A stretch of DNA of 64,000 nt from Saturnia japonica (GCA_033032175.1 CM065320.1:9920001-9984000); one strand, 5' to 3'; positions 45,871-59,518 are shown, numbered from the stretch's first letter. The notes: generated by a model from the letters alone, not told the origin. Made by a program: numbers and translations.

Positions 45871-46578
45871 TTTCACCAGTGAACTCAATTAAAATACCAA
45901 CATATTATTTATTTAGACAAATTTAAATTTATACTGGGGTGTAAGTTACATCTTCAGCACTGAGGCGACCAAGCCAACCTGACCTGCAGTGGTGCACCCT
46001 GCTGAGCAACGCACGAGGAAAGCACTACTATGCATGTGGTGAAAAATTCATCATAGTGATTCAATTTGCGTGCCACGTGACGGGATCAGCCTTAGCAGGT
46101 CCGGTTAAATGTATGCAGGCCGGCGAACGTCGATGGATTGCGATCTCGCGGTGGTCGTTGTTGTGTTAGGATTGTACTTTGCTTACCATCAGGGACATGC
46201 CGTGCTACTATTAAAAAATTCCGAAATTAATGTTTGCTGACCAGCTGACCTTTGCATATTAACCTGCTGTAAGAAGCTTTACATAATGACATCGGTCGAT
46301 GCATCCGCTCTTTGTACTCGCAATAATTACTTATAAATATTTTCACTTGTTTGGCAGAATGTCAGTTATTTAAACAATTTTACTACCCACAGCATGTCTC
46401 ATTAAGTCATTATCCAACTATATCATATTAAATGTACGAGAAACTTATGTACCTACTCAGACATCATAAATATGGAGCACTGGAAAATGCGGTTGAATAT
46501 TTAATTTTGTTGTCAGTTCCCAGGGAAGATATCTAATCAGTGGGATTTACCATTACGATTGCGGCTGCATATCCTAGA
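45871..46578. other. Intergenic, nothing firm
   Basis: Apart from the diverged repeat fragment near 46080-46170, nothing is recognised. Confidence 0.35.
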
Positions 46579-46620
46579 GCGCGTCTCACGTCGTCTCTCA
46601 CGCGTCTGACGCGTCTCCAG
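46579..46620 (+). repeat. Short CGTCTC tandem array
   Basis: About four imperfect copies of a 9-12 bp unit (GCGTCTCAC, GTCGTCTCTCAC, GCGTCTGAC, GCGTCTCCA). Confidence 0.6.
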
Positions 46621-48678
46621 TCAGACTAAATTAAATATTTAGAAAAATGGATGAGCTTTCTTTAGATAAGGTTCTCACGAGATACGTTACGTTGGGATTT
46701 GTTATTGTTTCAAATTATGTTTACCACTTGATTTTAAGTCCAAAATCATATAATATTACAACTATATTTCAAAATATAAGGAGCATTACTATTGAAATTA
46801 TAAGTCTTATTACATAAATAATATTATTTTATCAAAATGTGTATGTTGTTTGGGTATTTTTTAAATTATATTTTGAAAAGAGAATTATTATCTCGACATC
46901 CAAACTACAGGTCATCCTCTACATCCTACATACATACTTCGTAAATACCTCTTTGCATAGTAGGTTTCGAGATAAATGCCCATTTTAAGAAGACTCATAG
47001 AGGCAGTTTTGCAATCATCGCCACTTCATTCACAGAATCAGTATTTAGCTTATTAGTCTCTGATCCTGAGATTCAAGCTAAGCTAAGCGAGGCTTTACCA
47101 GACGCGACGAGAACAAAGTAATTTGAAGCTAGCAGTTTATGCTCGTTTGTGCAAAAAAAGTGCGTGTAGCCCTTACAGGCGGTTGAAATAAAACTTTTTA
47201 GAGTTTTCATTTCTACACTTAATATTTTTACCATTAAGTACCTATCGTCCGTAACGTAACATCATGTAACGCAATTTTTTCCTTACCTTGCCCAAAGAAG
47301 TTTCACTCAAAACCGAAAAGCTTCCATTGCGGGTTATGTAGGTACATAAAATGTGACAGCGGTTTATTCAGTGAATGTTAGATCCAAGCGGGTATGTGTT
47401 GGTTGATGGCGATAGTCAAAGTTATTTAAATGATAAGGAACAACGATCCAGGAGGGTGGTCGCCGCCGTACCGCGCCGCCGAGCCGCTCCGTACCGCTTT
47501 GTCGCAGCTATGCGCACTGTCAACACGGTGCCTCCGACAACTACACACATCACACAGTTTTTTTATGCGCACATGTGCGCCCGGCTCGAGAGACCGCCCA
47601 GACCACAACTCCTGACAAATATTTGTCTTCAATTCTAAAACGCTTAGAACCTCACAGCTTTACAAATCAATAAAACAGAACAAGTCAATCCAGTCTTAGC
47701 GTACCTATACCATATGTAACGTTAAACAATGTTTATCCACCTCGGTACATTGGAAAGTTATTTTTGTTCCCTCTCTAATATTGTAAACAAAACCTCGACA
47801 CATTTGGTACATTCATTTTAATCTACATATTAGGTAATTGTAATTGTTATAGCCTATAATTAATAACACCTCGCGACACAGTACAGGTACACTGCACCTT
47901 CTTGTCAAACCTTTCGATTCGAACTATCCTTCTATGTTTGTTAATAAAAAAAAAAGCAATGCAAATAACCGCGTAATTTATTAATTGTCTGGACCTGTTG
48001 CTGAGCTAAAAAAATCTCTATCAGATAATATGGGTAAGTGTTTACAGTTTCTCACGAGCCTGGAGTAACCCTCAATGGCGCCTTACTGATTGATAATGCC
48101 TTAGTCAACCTTCTTATCTATTTCCTCACAAGGTAATATGTATCTTAATTGGATAAAATAAGATATATTTTGTAATGTAGCAAAACACGTTAGAATTTTA
48201 AAAGATATTCAGTTAACTTTGATACTTCTCCCACTCACATATGATTTAGTATTGAAACTAGTTGATATGAATGGAATATTCATTCAAAGAATTCTGCGCC
48301 CTCAGCGTATACCTGTCTGCGGCCACCTCTAAAGAGGACGACAAAAAATATGATGTTAATTTGTAATATCAGAACATTACTCACAGGTTCCACAATACCA
48401 TTGTTATGATTATACGGTGATAATGTTTTTTTTAAATATTTTCGGCGATGTTCCCTTTTTAAATGTTAACTATAATTTTTGTTCTGTCATGCTTGTCCTG
48501 CGAGCTTTTACAGTTAATCTGATCTATCTAATCACCCTTTCAAGCATATGTATGCAGTGTTGCCAAAAATTGTTAGGAACTGATACGGGACGCTATTTCG
48601 TAAAATGAATATAAACTTAACAAAACGGGTGGTAATGGCTTCTTATCATAAAAAGCTTCTTCATCTTATTTCCAGCAA
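46621..48678. other. Intergenic with CpG-rich island
   Basis: The segment 47390-47610 contains GTCGCCGCCGTACCGCGCCG and is strongly GC-rich against an AT-rich background. Open frames occur in three readings, as expected by composition, and none has a motif. No gene supported. Confidence 0.3.
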
Positions 48679-48967
48679 TGATGGTTCAGACCTCAGTGGG
48701 TAGCGTGTGCGGACATCGCGTCGATCGACTTGAGTTCGAAACCCTGCAAAGCTTTCGGTGAAGGAAAATACCGTGATGAGACCAGACCATGGTGGCAGGG
48801 TTCTTTCTAATGCCTGCCAGGATAGCTACCACCCTAAAATTGAAAAATCTATCACCAAGCACCAATAGGTGTATTGCGGCAGCTGCGCCTGAGATTCAGT
48901 CTTCCACTAGGCTTAGCTTGCTACCATCTTAGGATCAGGTGATATAAAAGAATATCAATTTTAAAAA
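48679..48967 (+). repeat. tRNA-derived SINE
   Basis: CCTCAGTGGGTAGCGTGTGC (A box region) and GAGTTCGAAACC (B box, 48732-48743), followed by GGTGAAGGAAAATACCGTGA, CATGGTGGCAGGG and GCAGCTGCGCCTGAGATTCA. It ends in TTTTAAAAAAATG. Confidence 0.8.
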
Positions 48968-51469
48968 AATGTGTGTGTGTACCAGAGTACATAGTTAAGA
49001 AGTGAAACTTCTTTACGACATATCATTTTTCTACTATTTGCAACTTCACGAAAATGGGGTAGATAAGGCTTAAGCCTTAAGAAAAACAATTTTTTCCGTA
49101 TTAAATTAAAGCTATTTTATTATTATAGACATGCATACAATTAATGAGTAATTTATTTTATCATTGTTCTTATTATAATATCATTGCTATTTATTTATTG
49201 TATTATATTTACAAGTTATGAATAAATAATTGGAATTATCTTTTCAAAGTAATACAATTATATGATGACAGTTAATCTTGTAGAAATGCAACGATTTTAT
49301 AAAATTAAAAATGAATAAATAAATCATTAAAAACGAATAATTAAAAAAGATGTACGTATACATATTTTTATTTTCTAATCGTGTTTTGTTTTATTTTTAA
49401 ATTATTATTTAATTTATATTTTTTATTGTTTTTAGAATTAATAATGTTCACTAGATTTACAGTCATATTTATTAATACTTGCTAATTTTAACAGATTTAT
49501 ATACATTCACTGATACTTACAATCAAAAAGTGAGGTTCCTCAAATAAATATTAAAATCATGCTCATACGTGTTGAATTTATAAAACGAAATATATAATCA
49601 CTCTCACTTTTCTTGTAAATTCACTTAAATTTGAATAAGTCTTTTTATTTTATCACTTTCAAATTAATATATTGTTATTCTTATTTCAAACCAAACTTCA
49701 AAGCTAACATATTGTTGTTATTATTATAATATATTACATTATATTCTTTACGTCACTATACTAAACTTTGATAAAAAAGCAACATGGCGCGTAACCGAAA
49801 AACGTGACGATTTGCTACAAAATTTCTCCCATACGTCGATAAAGAAGTTTCACTTCAACAACAAATTATTCAAGTCGTCATATTTTTACGTACATTTTAC
49901 TTTTACTAAGGATGTCAATTTTGAATTATAAAAGACTAGAACTAGATTAAAAAAACGGGATTCGATGATATAGAAATTCGTTGACAGTCCCGTATTTACT
50001 GTAATTTATATATACCATATCACAAATTTTTGCTGTATAGGTATAATTTTATAACTAAGAGTTGTTTAAACGTGATGGACGTAACGAGGCGTGATAATGT
50101 GAGGCGAGCAAGGGTGACGGCGCGGCGCGGTAAGCGCTCTGTAATCCCATACTCGGTGTCGGCTTACGGCGCCTCTCTACACGTCGCAATTATCATATTC
50201 CACCTAAACACATAATATTGTGCACGCAATTTTAAAAATAACCTGCGCCCGTTCCTAGGCCCAACTCCCGACCTCAATCGGTCCTGATTTATAGCAAGCG
50301 GAGCGCCGCGCGGCAGATCGCCCGCGAAAGATTGCATTCTCCACACAAATAACCATAGGTTCAACGTTCACAACATTTGGCTCCGTGGGTTTTTTGTTTC
50401 ACACTAATGACCTGTTTATTCAAGTACTAATTGGAGTTTTTGTGTTCATCATAAAGATAAAAAGCGAAACAACCGCAAGTTTTAATTAATATTGTACATT
50501 TTATGTTCACTTTGCTGTTGCCGATTTAGCGATTAAAATAGGTAGGTACTGAAATGTTTATGTTATTAAATACAAACTGTTCGTCACATGTCCCTAGTCC
50601 CTACATCTGTCATCTCACTATGCGTTGATTACAAAGCTATTTACGTGCCCTTAAAACGAGCATAAAATTTATGAATCAAATATATGAATGAAGTCGGCTG
50701 TCGATGCAGCCACGTGTCGACGTTCTCACGCCGCGCTGAGTCGGAGGACACGGAGCACTTTTTATCGCAGCACCATTTTTCGTTTCGGTGTGTCGCGTGG
50801 GCTACATGTGCGTATCCCTCAAGGCTCGACCCCCGCAACGTAGCACATGGCGCCATCATCGCTAATTACTTCATCGTTACACAAACGTCTAACAGTAACA
50901 ATCCTGTACCGATCATCCAATGTAAAAAGTCGTTGACACTACAACGATCCCTGCGAATAAACAATTTAAAACCTCAATAGCTTTGTTATAGGGCAAATTA
51001 CTCGAAAACGTTGAAATAGCAGTGACACTGTAGGTATCCATTCAGAGGGAAATAAAAACGTTTAAAACACAACTGAGATTTTGCGCTCGTAAATTGTACA
51101 TGTGAAAGTCAATAGTCGCTTGTCGAAGTCGTTAGCAGGAAGTGTCTTTTGTCTGTTAAATGGCCAGCACGACTCGGGGTGTTGGGGCCTAGTAGATTGT
51201 CCGGAGCAAATTAAGCAACAGAAGCTTTATCATCTGTATTAAAGTAACGTTGTTGAAACTACTAAATAAAAAGACATTTATGAAAGATGCACTAGGCATC
51301 CGATGAACGTTTTTTAAAAATATGTATGATATTACTTACCATACATGTAAAATTTTCATTCCTCATTGAAATAGTAAAGCAATCATGTCTTCATAGGAAA
51401 TATTTTTAATTCAATATTTAAGTAATTATTTATGATGATAAAGCTGAAGTTTACTATTTTAATATATCT
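48968..51469. other. Intergenic with two CpG-rich islands
   Basis: Islands at 50050-50350 (GACGGCGCGGCGCGGTAAGC and AGCGCCGCGCGGCAGATCGC) and 50650-50860 stand out from AT-rich DNA. Neither matches a repeat in the window and neither has an identifiable protein. The segment 49100-49760 is extremely AT-rich. Confidence 0.3.
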
Positions 51470-51625
51470 ATAATATCTGGGCGACCAAGCTAAGTTTGGT
51501 ATATTGAAAAAAAGACACCATAGATAAACTTCGAAAGTAAACCATTGTTGAAATGCAAAATTTCGTCCAAATAGTTAGAGCATTCTCCGAGAAACCATAC
51601 ACCTATATACAAAAGAAATTTACAT
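51470..51625 (-). repeat. RTE 3' tail copy
   Basis: Starts AATATCTGGGCGACCAAGC and ends AGAAACCATACACCTATATA, parallel to 32673-32796 but uninterrupted. Confidence 0.65.
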
Positions 51626-52659
51626 TCTTGCGGACTTTGCTAAAGTTACTGAAACAAGTCTATTGCTGTAGTGTTAAAATTGCTTTATTAACTTGACGCA
51701 TACATGATAGTAGGATTAAAATTAAAATATTTTAAGTTCTACCTCTGAAGAAATGTTTAATTATAGATCTTTTTGATCAAAATAATAAACTACTTTCAAT
51801 GTTAGCTTCGGCTTTTGTTGGTACAATTTTTTTTTTAGAAATTTGCGTACAATTACTAATTCGTGTTTAATTAGTAATACTATCGTCTGACGATGAAGGA
51901 AATCACTGTGAGTAGTGGGAGTAAATCTCAATTCAGAGATATTTTGATACGTACCACTGTGCAGTAAGGAAATACAGAATTATCGATTTCTTAGCTTCTC
52001 AAATAGCCAATAACTCTTAACAGATTAACAGCGAAACGGAGCATTTAAAAACTAAAATTATTATTAAGTGTATCGATTACCCTTCACCCTTCACCCCCTA
52101 TTCACCTTTCCGATCAAAACTTTGGTAACTCTTGCAAATAATTTTCCTATTTGGAGCCTGCTTATTTGTTTAAAACTTATACAGAATTTAGGTTTAATGA
52201 ATCAATAAAGTTTGATACAGTTTGTCTGTGTTATTTGTAGTTTTTTTTTTTTTAATAATTGTAAGTATAATAATCTTATAATGAAGGGTGTTGCTGACAA
52301 CACGTGAACAAAATATGAGCTCATGATGTAATAACACGTTTAATAAAATTATATTTGAATAGTAGAGAACTCTACTAAAATACTGTTTACCATCTGTCAT
52401 CTCCTACACCAGTTCACTGTACTTTACAAGTGCAGACCTAATGCCGCGTGGTTAAAATTTTAAAATAATATTAAGTACTAATTAATATAAGTTATCTAAT
52501 CGCCTGTAATACCTAATGAATTTTTATCAGGCTATTATTTTATCAATTATTATTGAAATTAAACCATAAGTACTATGTGAACAAATTTGCAAGCGGTTGC
52601 TAGTCACAATGTGTAGTTACCTCAGATATTCCGATTGTAAATAGAAATAGATATATCTC
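51626..52659. other. Intergenic, nothing recognised
   Basis: No supported feature. Confidence 0.4.
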
Positions 52660-53906
52660 TATGTTAATAAATCGTTAGTCCTGTCTGTACTTTTAATATT
52701 ATTCCAAAATATCACGATAGGCCCACTATATGCATATTATCCATTACGAATAAGCCATTAAAAAAAACTGTTTGTATGTCCGGATTTAACACAAAAACGG
52801 CTTGCCCGATTCATATAAAAAAATTTACACAGTATTCTTATAATATTGGTCAATTGATAGGGTACGTATAAGAAATGTCAATATTACTTTTAGAAATCGT
52901 AAAAAAAATTCCAAAAAATCTATTTTCGTGAATTTTAACCCGATTTTGATGAAATTTTGTACATAGGAAGTATCTACAAGTAATTGTGTAATTAACTAGC
53001 TGTGCCCCACGGTTTCACCCGTTTTAATTTTATCCGACAAACACCGCGCCGCCAACGCATCCGCGTAGTCTATCATAATTGTTCTTCCCGCAAATACAAA
53101 TTATTTTAATTTTTCTTTATGTCCTAAAATATGTGTCTAAATAACATACTATAAAGAGCAAAATTTATCTTCATAAAACTGTCTTTGTGATGAAGTAACT
53201 TTTGTTTTTAAGGATTAATATGTCATGTCTAAAAATAATGCTTAAAATCACTTTTTAATTTTCATGAAATCTTTGTAGCAAAATACCTTATTGTGGCTTT
53301 GGTATTAGAGATAGGCATATGCTATCGCTGACTTTTTTTTATTACTAGGACCAATATTTTTGTAGAACATTGTATTTCCGTATCAATAAAGATTACGCCA
53401 GCGCAAGCGGATAAAACAGTTCGGAAAGGGACCCAATGGCTAGCTGAGAGTTGTTGCCTAATGGTATATAGCCTATACTATTCCTTGTGAGTTTGGCTAT
53501 CATAAACAAAAAGAATTTTTCAAATTCGACTGGTAGTTCCAGAGATTATCATGTTTAAACAAACAAACAAAAAAACTCTTCCGCTTTATTATATTAGTAT
53601 AGATGGGCCATAAGAATTGTCAATATTACTTCTAGAAATAAAAAAATTAAATTTTCATCAATTCTCATTCGATTCTGATCAAATGTTGTAGACAGGAAGC
53701 ATACTTCATACCATAATTGAGAGGCTATAAGAATCGTCAATAATATAAAAGAAATCTTTAAAATTGTACACGGAAAATATATGCCATTCCCCAATTGATA
53801 CGGCAAATGAATTGACAACAATATCTGTAAAAAAAAATTACTGGACGTTAATAACTACTGCATAGTAAGAAAAGCGTGCGGAGCCGCGGCCACACCGCTA
53901 GTTACA
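52660..53906 (-). repeat. Dispersed repeat family A, split by family B
   Basis: The outer pieces 52660-52993 and 53606-53906 are one reversed family A element. The first ends GTAATTGTGTAATTA and the second resumes GGGCCATAAGAATTGTCAAT, just as the unbroken copy at 30340-30375 reads through this point. The far end TGCGGAGCCGCGGCCACACC then GCTAGTTAC is the reversed family head. Confidence 0.7.
52994..53605 (+). repeat. Dispersed repeat family B, nested
   Basis: Head ACTAGCTGTGCCCCACGGTT followed by TCACCCGTTTTAATTTTATC. The 3' end GTTCCAGAGATTATCATGTT then CAAACAAACAAAAAAACTCT, CCGCTTTATTATATTAGTAT and AGAT is the complete family terminus. This is the longest family B copy (about 610 bp). Confidence 0.7.
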
Positions 53907-54689
53907 CCATATACCTATCGAGGTTGGAAAAATGATAGGGCATCACTTTTCTCTATGTTAGCTCGCAAACCTACTTCGCATTGATCAGATTGTTTTAAAT
54001 CACAAATAACTGCAACAAGTCTTGTTTTACTTGACTGTCATTTAAACTCTTCATATTATTATATTCGTTCCGATTCCAAGTACTTCATACTTTCCCTGTG
54101 GACAGTACTTTTTCTATTTAATCCATATATCTATTTAATCCATATAAATCAATCTAGGTCGTCCCTGGTTTCTATTTCTATACCAACATAATCGCACTAT
54201 GGCACTATATACGTATATAATTTGCCATTCTTATGTAACCCATACGTTGTACCGGTTCGCGGTTGTACGAGTACTGAGTAGGTATTTATATCCAAACCAA
54301 GAAGTTACCTTTAAAAAATATGTCTGTACACTTTATTCGAAACAAGCCATTCTACAGCCAGCTTTTTCGTTGCTAATACAATCTGCTAATGAAACTTCAT
54401 TTAGGAACCGGAGATATCGTGTTTCTACAGCCTTCACTTACTTTCAAACATCTTGTGATTTATCCAGACTTCAATGTTATACAAGGGTAAGTATCGCTAC
54501 AAATTTTACTTTATAAAATATATTTTTATCCTTTGTAATGGCACTCAAACAACCATTTACATTGTAGCCGGAAGTTAGGAGTAACTCACCATTTTACATC
54601 CACATCCATGCCAAATATACAGCGAAGACCCCATCATACCATAGATAGATACCATTGGGAACAGTACCGATCATGTGCTGAGCTATTAT
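53907..54689. other. Intergenic, nothing recognised
   Basis: A + strand open frame runs 54199-54516 without motifs. A strong donor-like GGGTAAGTATC lies at 54490-54500 inside it, but no acceptor-flanked exon can be argued. Confidence 0.3.
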
Positions 54690-54857
54690 AAAAAAACCTA
54701 CCCCAAAGAACTCTTGAAACCCTACTCACCGCAGGAACACAATACTAGGTTATTTGGCTGCGGTCTTCTGTAGATGGGTGGAGGCGGTAGAGGTATTCCC
54801 CCAGTCGATAGAAGATAGAGAAATCTCCTAAGAATTTTCTTTGTACTCCCACCTCTA
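54690..54857 (+). repeat. Dispersed repeat family D, copy 4
   Basis: CCCCAAAGAACTCTTGAAAC, CACCGCAGGAACACAATAC and GGTTATTTGGCTGCGGTCTT blocks; 5' truncated. Confidence 0.65.
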
Positions 54858-56633
54858 AATAATTATATAGTCATTACGAATTTTATATTCCATATTAGAA
54901 AATGTTGCGTTCACCTGTTCACTAGCTAGCATATAAGAACTGTCGTATTCATATTGTAACTATTGTTTATGTGAATTACTTAAATAAAAAATAGATGTAG
55001 GTACATCGTCTTATACTATAGTAGCGTACAATGTTGCAACGAGGCGGGCGCGGGCGGTCAGTTCGCACGCCCCTCCAATGAGTTTTAATTGAGTTTGACC
55101 GCAGGAAGCACTGGTTATGGGCGTCGTATAGGGTGACTCACTTTACTCTTAAATTATTTAAACCTAGATAAATATAAAAATTATCATCGTGAATAAAATA
55201 TTATTTTAATCACTGCATAATTCTTTTTGATATGAGATTAACAAAAATATAAACACAGTGGTCTTCCTGGAATATACAGAACACCTTTATATTTAAAATG
55301 CTAAAGGGAAATTTAATACTCCACTTGAAAAATAACGAATGACACCTGAAAAAGTTATGAGAAGTTCTTTAAGGCTGTTTAACAGATCATATTTAGTTAA
55401 AAGAAAAAGGATTTTTCACAATATCTGAGTATTTAAACGTCAATAACGTTATAAAATGTATATATTGCATAATAATAATAATATAACGAAAACTTCACAG
55501 TAATTTTATTTCTGTTTTGTATTAAGTAGATTAATGATTAATCTGATATGTATTTCTTGTGTTTATACTGTATCTGATATGTTTTATTGATTTAGTAGAT
55601 GATTGTTTACGTTTAATTATCTTAATATAACCTTAATGTAAAAAAAGGGTAAAGTTTTTTACAGACTCCTTTGTAAAGGTATTCAGGAATATTGTTACAC
55701 GCTAAGCCTAGAACGGGAATTAACTTTAAAATGCAATCGCCTTGGTACACGTCGACAAATATTTGGCAAAAAAATTCAACTAAAACAAGTTTCCCAAACA
55801 ACCCCATACAAGAAAGTTAAATAGAACAAGCTATTATAATAATATAATATATTAGTATATTAGCTTATAATAATATAATATTAATTAAAGAATAAAGCTT
55901 TATAATAAATAAATAAAAGAATATTGCAAAGATTAGTTTAGTATTAAAATACCAAGTTAAATCGGATTTGGTTTATCTGATTTCAATACAAAAACTCAAG
56001 ATCAAGAGCGCAAGTCATTGTCCTGGTGGTGGTGATCGTGTGGTGACATTATGACAGACGCGATGAGACGTGACCGAGTGAAGCTTGGCGCGGCGCGGCG
56101 CTGCCGTTTTAAGTCATGTCACTGGCAACAAATTGCTTTGTTTATGGGTACTTATTGAAATGTGTCTTATGCAAACCGGACGAGATGGAATTCTCTTATA
56201 CTATTTTCATTTTGTACTGCGTCGAACTTACATTACATTTTTAATTCATTATACACTTTGAGTTATTAGGTCTCCTGTAACACGATAATATGCACCTACA
56301 AGGTTTCAATCCGTTTTATTTTTACTACACTGTCCTAAATTACACTTTTTATTAAATTAACTCTGTGTTTACAAATAAACAAAAACGTTTAATTAACCCC
56401 ATTTTAGGAATATCTACTGATAACTAAATTACCCCCAATGAAAGCATTGATTTATAAACAATTATATTTTTATTTGTAAAGTACTTAGGTCAATAAAAAA
56501 TGTTTAAAAAAGACGAAATTATAAAAATAAATGTGTGGTATTTTAGACGTGTATATTTTATAGCACAGGCACTTACGTGTTGTTTTGGTTTTTTTATTTA
56601 CATATGTATATCATTTTAACATTATTCCACATT
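54858..56633. other. Intergenic with two small GC-rich islands
   Basis: Islands at 55020-55140 (GGCGGGCGCGGGCGGTC) and 56025-56110 (TTGGCGCGGCGCGGCGCTGC) lie in AT-rich DNA. A short direct duplication of TTATAATAATATAATAT occurs at 55833-55883. No gene supported. Confidence 0.3.
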
Positions 56634-56914
56634 CTCACCTTATGTTAAGTGACGATGTGGCTCAAGATAGTAACACGATAAGCCTGGTGAGAAGAGTGGT
56701 TCTCAAGTGCAGCTGCTGGAACACACTTAAAGGTGTTTATTAACAGATTTTCAATTTGAGGGTGGTAACTAGCCAGGCAGGCATTAGAAAAAGCCCTACC
56801 ACCATGCTATGATTTCATCACGATGTTTTCCTTCACCGAAAGCTCAGGTTCATTGCAGGGATCCGTACTCAGATCGATCGACGCGATGTCCGTACTCGCT
56901 ACCACTGAGCCCGC
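56634..56914 (-). repeat. SINE, reversed, well preserved
   Basis: Reads GTTAAGTGACGATGTGGCTC through CTACCACCATGCTATGA, CGATGTTTTCCTTCACCGAA, GATCGATCGACGCGATGTCC and CGCTACCACTGAGCC, the reversed A-box end. It is the reference for the MITE-interrupted copy at 17212-17588. Confidence 0.8.
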
Positions 56915-58317
56915 ATTGCTTTCTTATCGATTTTTTCTGTTTTTACGGTTCGTTACCTGTCTGTCTAATGTCAAGGCCTTTTTTTCTCAGGATTGCATGG
57001 AGGTATCAAGTTGAAATGAATATCAAATACTCAGGCCTGTAATCCCTTGGAGCTGTGAAGAATCAAACTTCTAAGTCAACGCAATCAAAAGATACGGCTG
57101 TTTATACCGCATATTTTATCAATCGCTAAAGGAATAAAAAGCTTTAGGGTACTTTCAGTTAACCTGATCAGTTGATCCAGTAGATATGAAATTTGAACTT
57201 GTAATTACATCACAAAATGCGATTACAGACTTATTTGCAGTTGGTAAACGGAGCACGCCATATATCTATGTATGGAGTCTACAGTTTTCCGATGGCATAG
57301 TTAAATTTATCCATCAACACAGCTTATTATTTTAGTTAGAATTGTTCGGTGCTTTCTTCATTAATTTTACCTGATTATTTTGGTGAATGTGGCTGTACAG
57401 TGTACAATTACGAAACCCTCAGTGCGCGAGTCCGCTTTATTGCACTTGGTCGGTTTTCTTTTGTTACATAAAGCATCATAATCAACCTAAGTAAGCTATT
57501 TTGAAAAAAAAAAAGAATTATTTATAAATAAACATTTTGTCCTAAGAGGACTTTAAAGTATTGTCCTTTATTTAGTACAAATAAAATGTAAATAATGTAG
57601 GTTTAAATGGGTTAATAGAGTGAAAATTAATTATTTTAGGAGATTATTATTAGTTTAGCTTAGTAGTATTTCTTTCTAAAATTAAAATGATTTGTAAATT
57701 CACACATTCAATATTTCGATATAATTCAGCTTCGAGTTATACAAATTACATTTGTGTAGACGTTTCATTTTCCATAGAAAATGTACAATAGTCTGGTACA
57801 TTATAATCTTATTACAAGCATTAGTGACGCACATTTAAGATGAAAGACCTTACGGTGTATATTTGCATATTGGTTCTATTTAAAGTTTATTTCGATTGAA
57901 GAATATGTAGAAAAGCACCATAATTATATAGCTGTAAAAATTACATAATAAAAAAATATTCCTGTAAGAATATGATATCAATGAAATTGATAAATTATGC
58001 CCCTTAAGATGACTAGGATAATTAGTAATTGTGGCTACTTACTAAAAAAAATCCATCTGTATACATCAACTTAAATTAGATATAAAGAGTACTTGGAAAT
58101 TGGAATAATATACATGGTACTTTAAATCCGTAAATTTGAAGTTTCTCTCTCATGATTTTGTCCCTATAATACATTATTATTAATCTTAAATCAATTTTAT
58201 CATGTAGTTTTAAAATTTGTATTAAGTACTTAATTTCTTATTGTTGATCTTTTTAGTTCGAAGAAAATAAAAAATAGAAAATAATACTTTAATATCTGCA
58301 TCAGCGATTCATATCTG
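56915..58317. other. AT-rich intergenic, nothing recognised
   Basis: ACGAAACCCTCAGTGCGCGA..CTTGGTCGGTTTTC (57410-57456) is a short piece of a repeat type widespread in Lepidoptera. Otherwise nothing is supported. Confidence 0.35.
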
Positions 58318-59390
58318 TGATTTACATAAAAATAACACTACGTAGGTAAACTTGGAACGTTAAACATTGTCGAAATACAAAGATGCATCCAAATTGTTGA
58401 AGATGTTTCCGAGAAACCAATCTATATACACATAAATCACGCCTATTTACCAACAGGGTAGGCAGAGACCACGTCCTTCCACCAGCTACGATCCTGGCAT
58501 ACCTCTTTCGCTTCTTCAACATTCATTAATCTTTTCATGCATGCTCGTCGGTTTAGAGTACTCTTGACTTTACCTTTCTCCAGAACGTTTCCGATTTGAT
58601 CGATAAATGTTCGTTTAGGCGTTCCTCTTCCGTCGATTCCTTTCACACTCGCATCATAAATGTGTTTAGTCATTCTTCTTTCATTCATCCTCTCAACATG
58701 CCCAAACCATCTAAGCATCCCTTTCTCAATCCGTCTGACTATATCTTCTTTCACACCACAAAGCTCTCTTATCGCACTATTTCTTATCCTGTCACTCAAT
58801 TTCACTCCTAACATACCTCTTAGCGCTCTCATTTCTACTGCATTTATTTTACTTTCATGATATTTCTGCCACACCCAGCTTTCACTTCCGTACATGAGTG
58901 TTGGAACCAACACTCCTCTATGCACAGCCAAACGAGCTTTCATAGAAATCCTCTGGTTGCTCATAAAGGAGTGTAACGCCCCATTCACCATATTACCGGC
59001 ATTTACTCTGCTTCCTATATCACTCTCCCACTTTCCATCCCTGGTAAACATCGATCCCAAGTATACAAATTCACTTACTTGCTCCAGTTCATCCTCATCA
59101 ATCCGGACACATACTTCTGTCATGTTTCCTTCGTTTTCAAACACTAAAACTTTCGTCTTCTTTGCATTTACTTTCATTCCCTTTCTTTCCAAAGCCTCAT
59201 TCATAATAGTCACTATTGCTTGCTAATCCTTAGCCGACGATGCAAGTAAAACTTGATCATCAGCGTAAAGAAGACAAGTAACTCGTTCATTCTCAGTCCA
59301 CAATCACTCTCTTTCAAATTTGTTTGATGATTATCCATGAATAGGTTGAATAGCCATGGAGACGCTACACATCCTTGTCTGACACCCTTT
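58318..59390 (-). mobile_element. RTE-type LINE, 5'-truncated
   Basis: About 950 bp of reverse transcriptase C-terminus plus about 125 bp of 3' tail on the - strand. The tail (58318-58442) carries the TTTCTCGGAAACATCTTCAA region typical of RTE 3' ends but lacks the terminal CTGGGCGACCGAGC. The 5' side breaks off near 59390, just inside the GVRQGC motif, so finger and endonuclease domains are missing, as expected from incomplete target-primed reverse transcription. A family G repeat begins 130 bp further upstream on this strand. Confidence 0.85.
58443..59390 (-). pseudogene. RTE reverse transcriptase, partial and disrupted
   Basis: Copies element RNA into DNA at the nicked target (family role). 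Reading on the - strand, the order is GVRQGCVASPWLFNLFMD (about 59387), GLRMNEL, then a frameshift, then LLYADDQVLLASSAKD with the catalytic Asp pair (codons 59256-59267), and a TAG stop (59223-59225). An open 256-codon run follows to the natural stop, with KGMKVNAKKTKVLVF, FVYLGSMFTRDGKWESDIG, LMYGSESWVWQ, MLRWFGHVERMNERRM and the terminal WWKDVVSAYPVGK. The long clean 3' part and only two lesions suggest moderate age. Confidence 0.85.
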
Positions 59391-59518
59391 TGGATATCAA
59401 ACTATTCTATATACTAGAGAGATTTCAATGCTTGTATCAGATCCCCGCCAACCCCATGCCTAGACAATGCCAACCACAACTCATTCCTCATCACTTTGTG
59501 AATCAGACAATTAATAAA

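Noticed and set aside
47375..47638. 87-codon GC-rich frame
   Set aside because: Three overlapping frames of similar length in the same island; composition effect without motifs.
57425..57456. TATTGCACTTGG resembling the miR-92 family start
   Set aside because: The context CAGTGCGCGAGTCC..CTTGGTCGGTTTT is a widespread repeat end and no hairpin partner is visible.
58596..59226. Open frames on the + strand
   Set aside because: Antisense shadows of the RTE reverse transcriptase.
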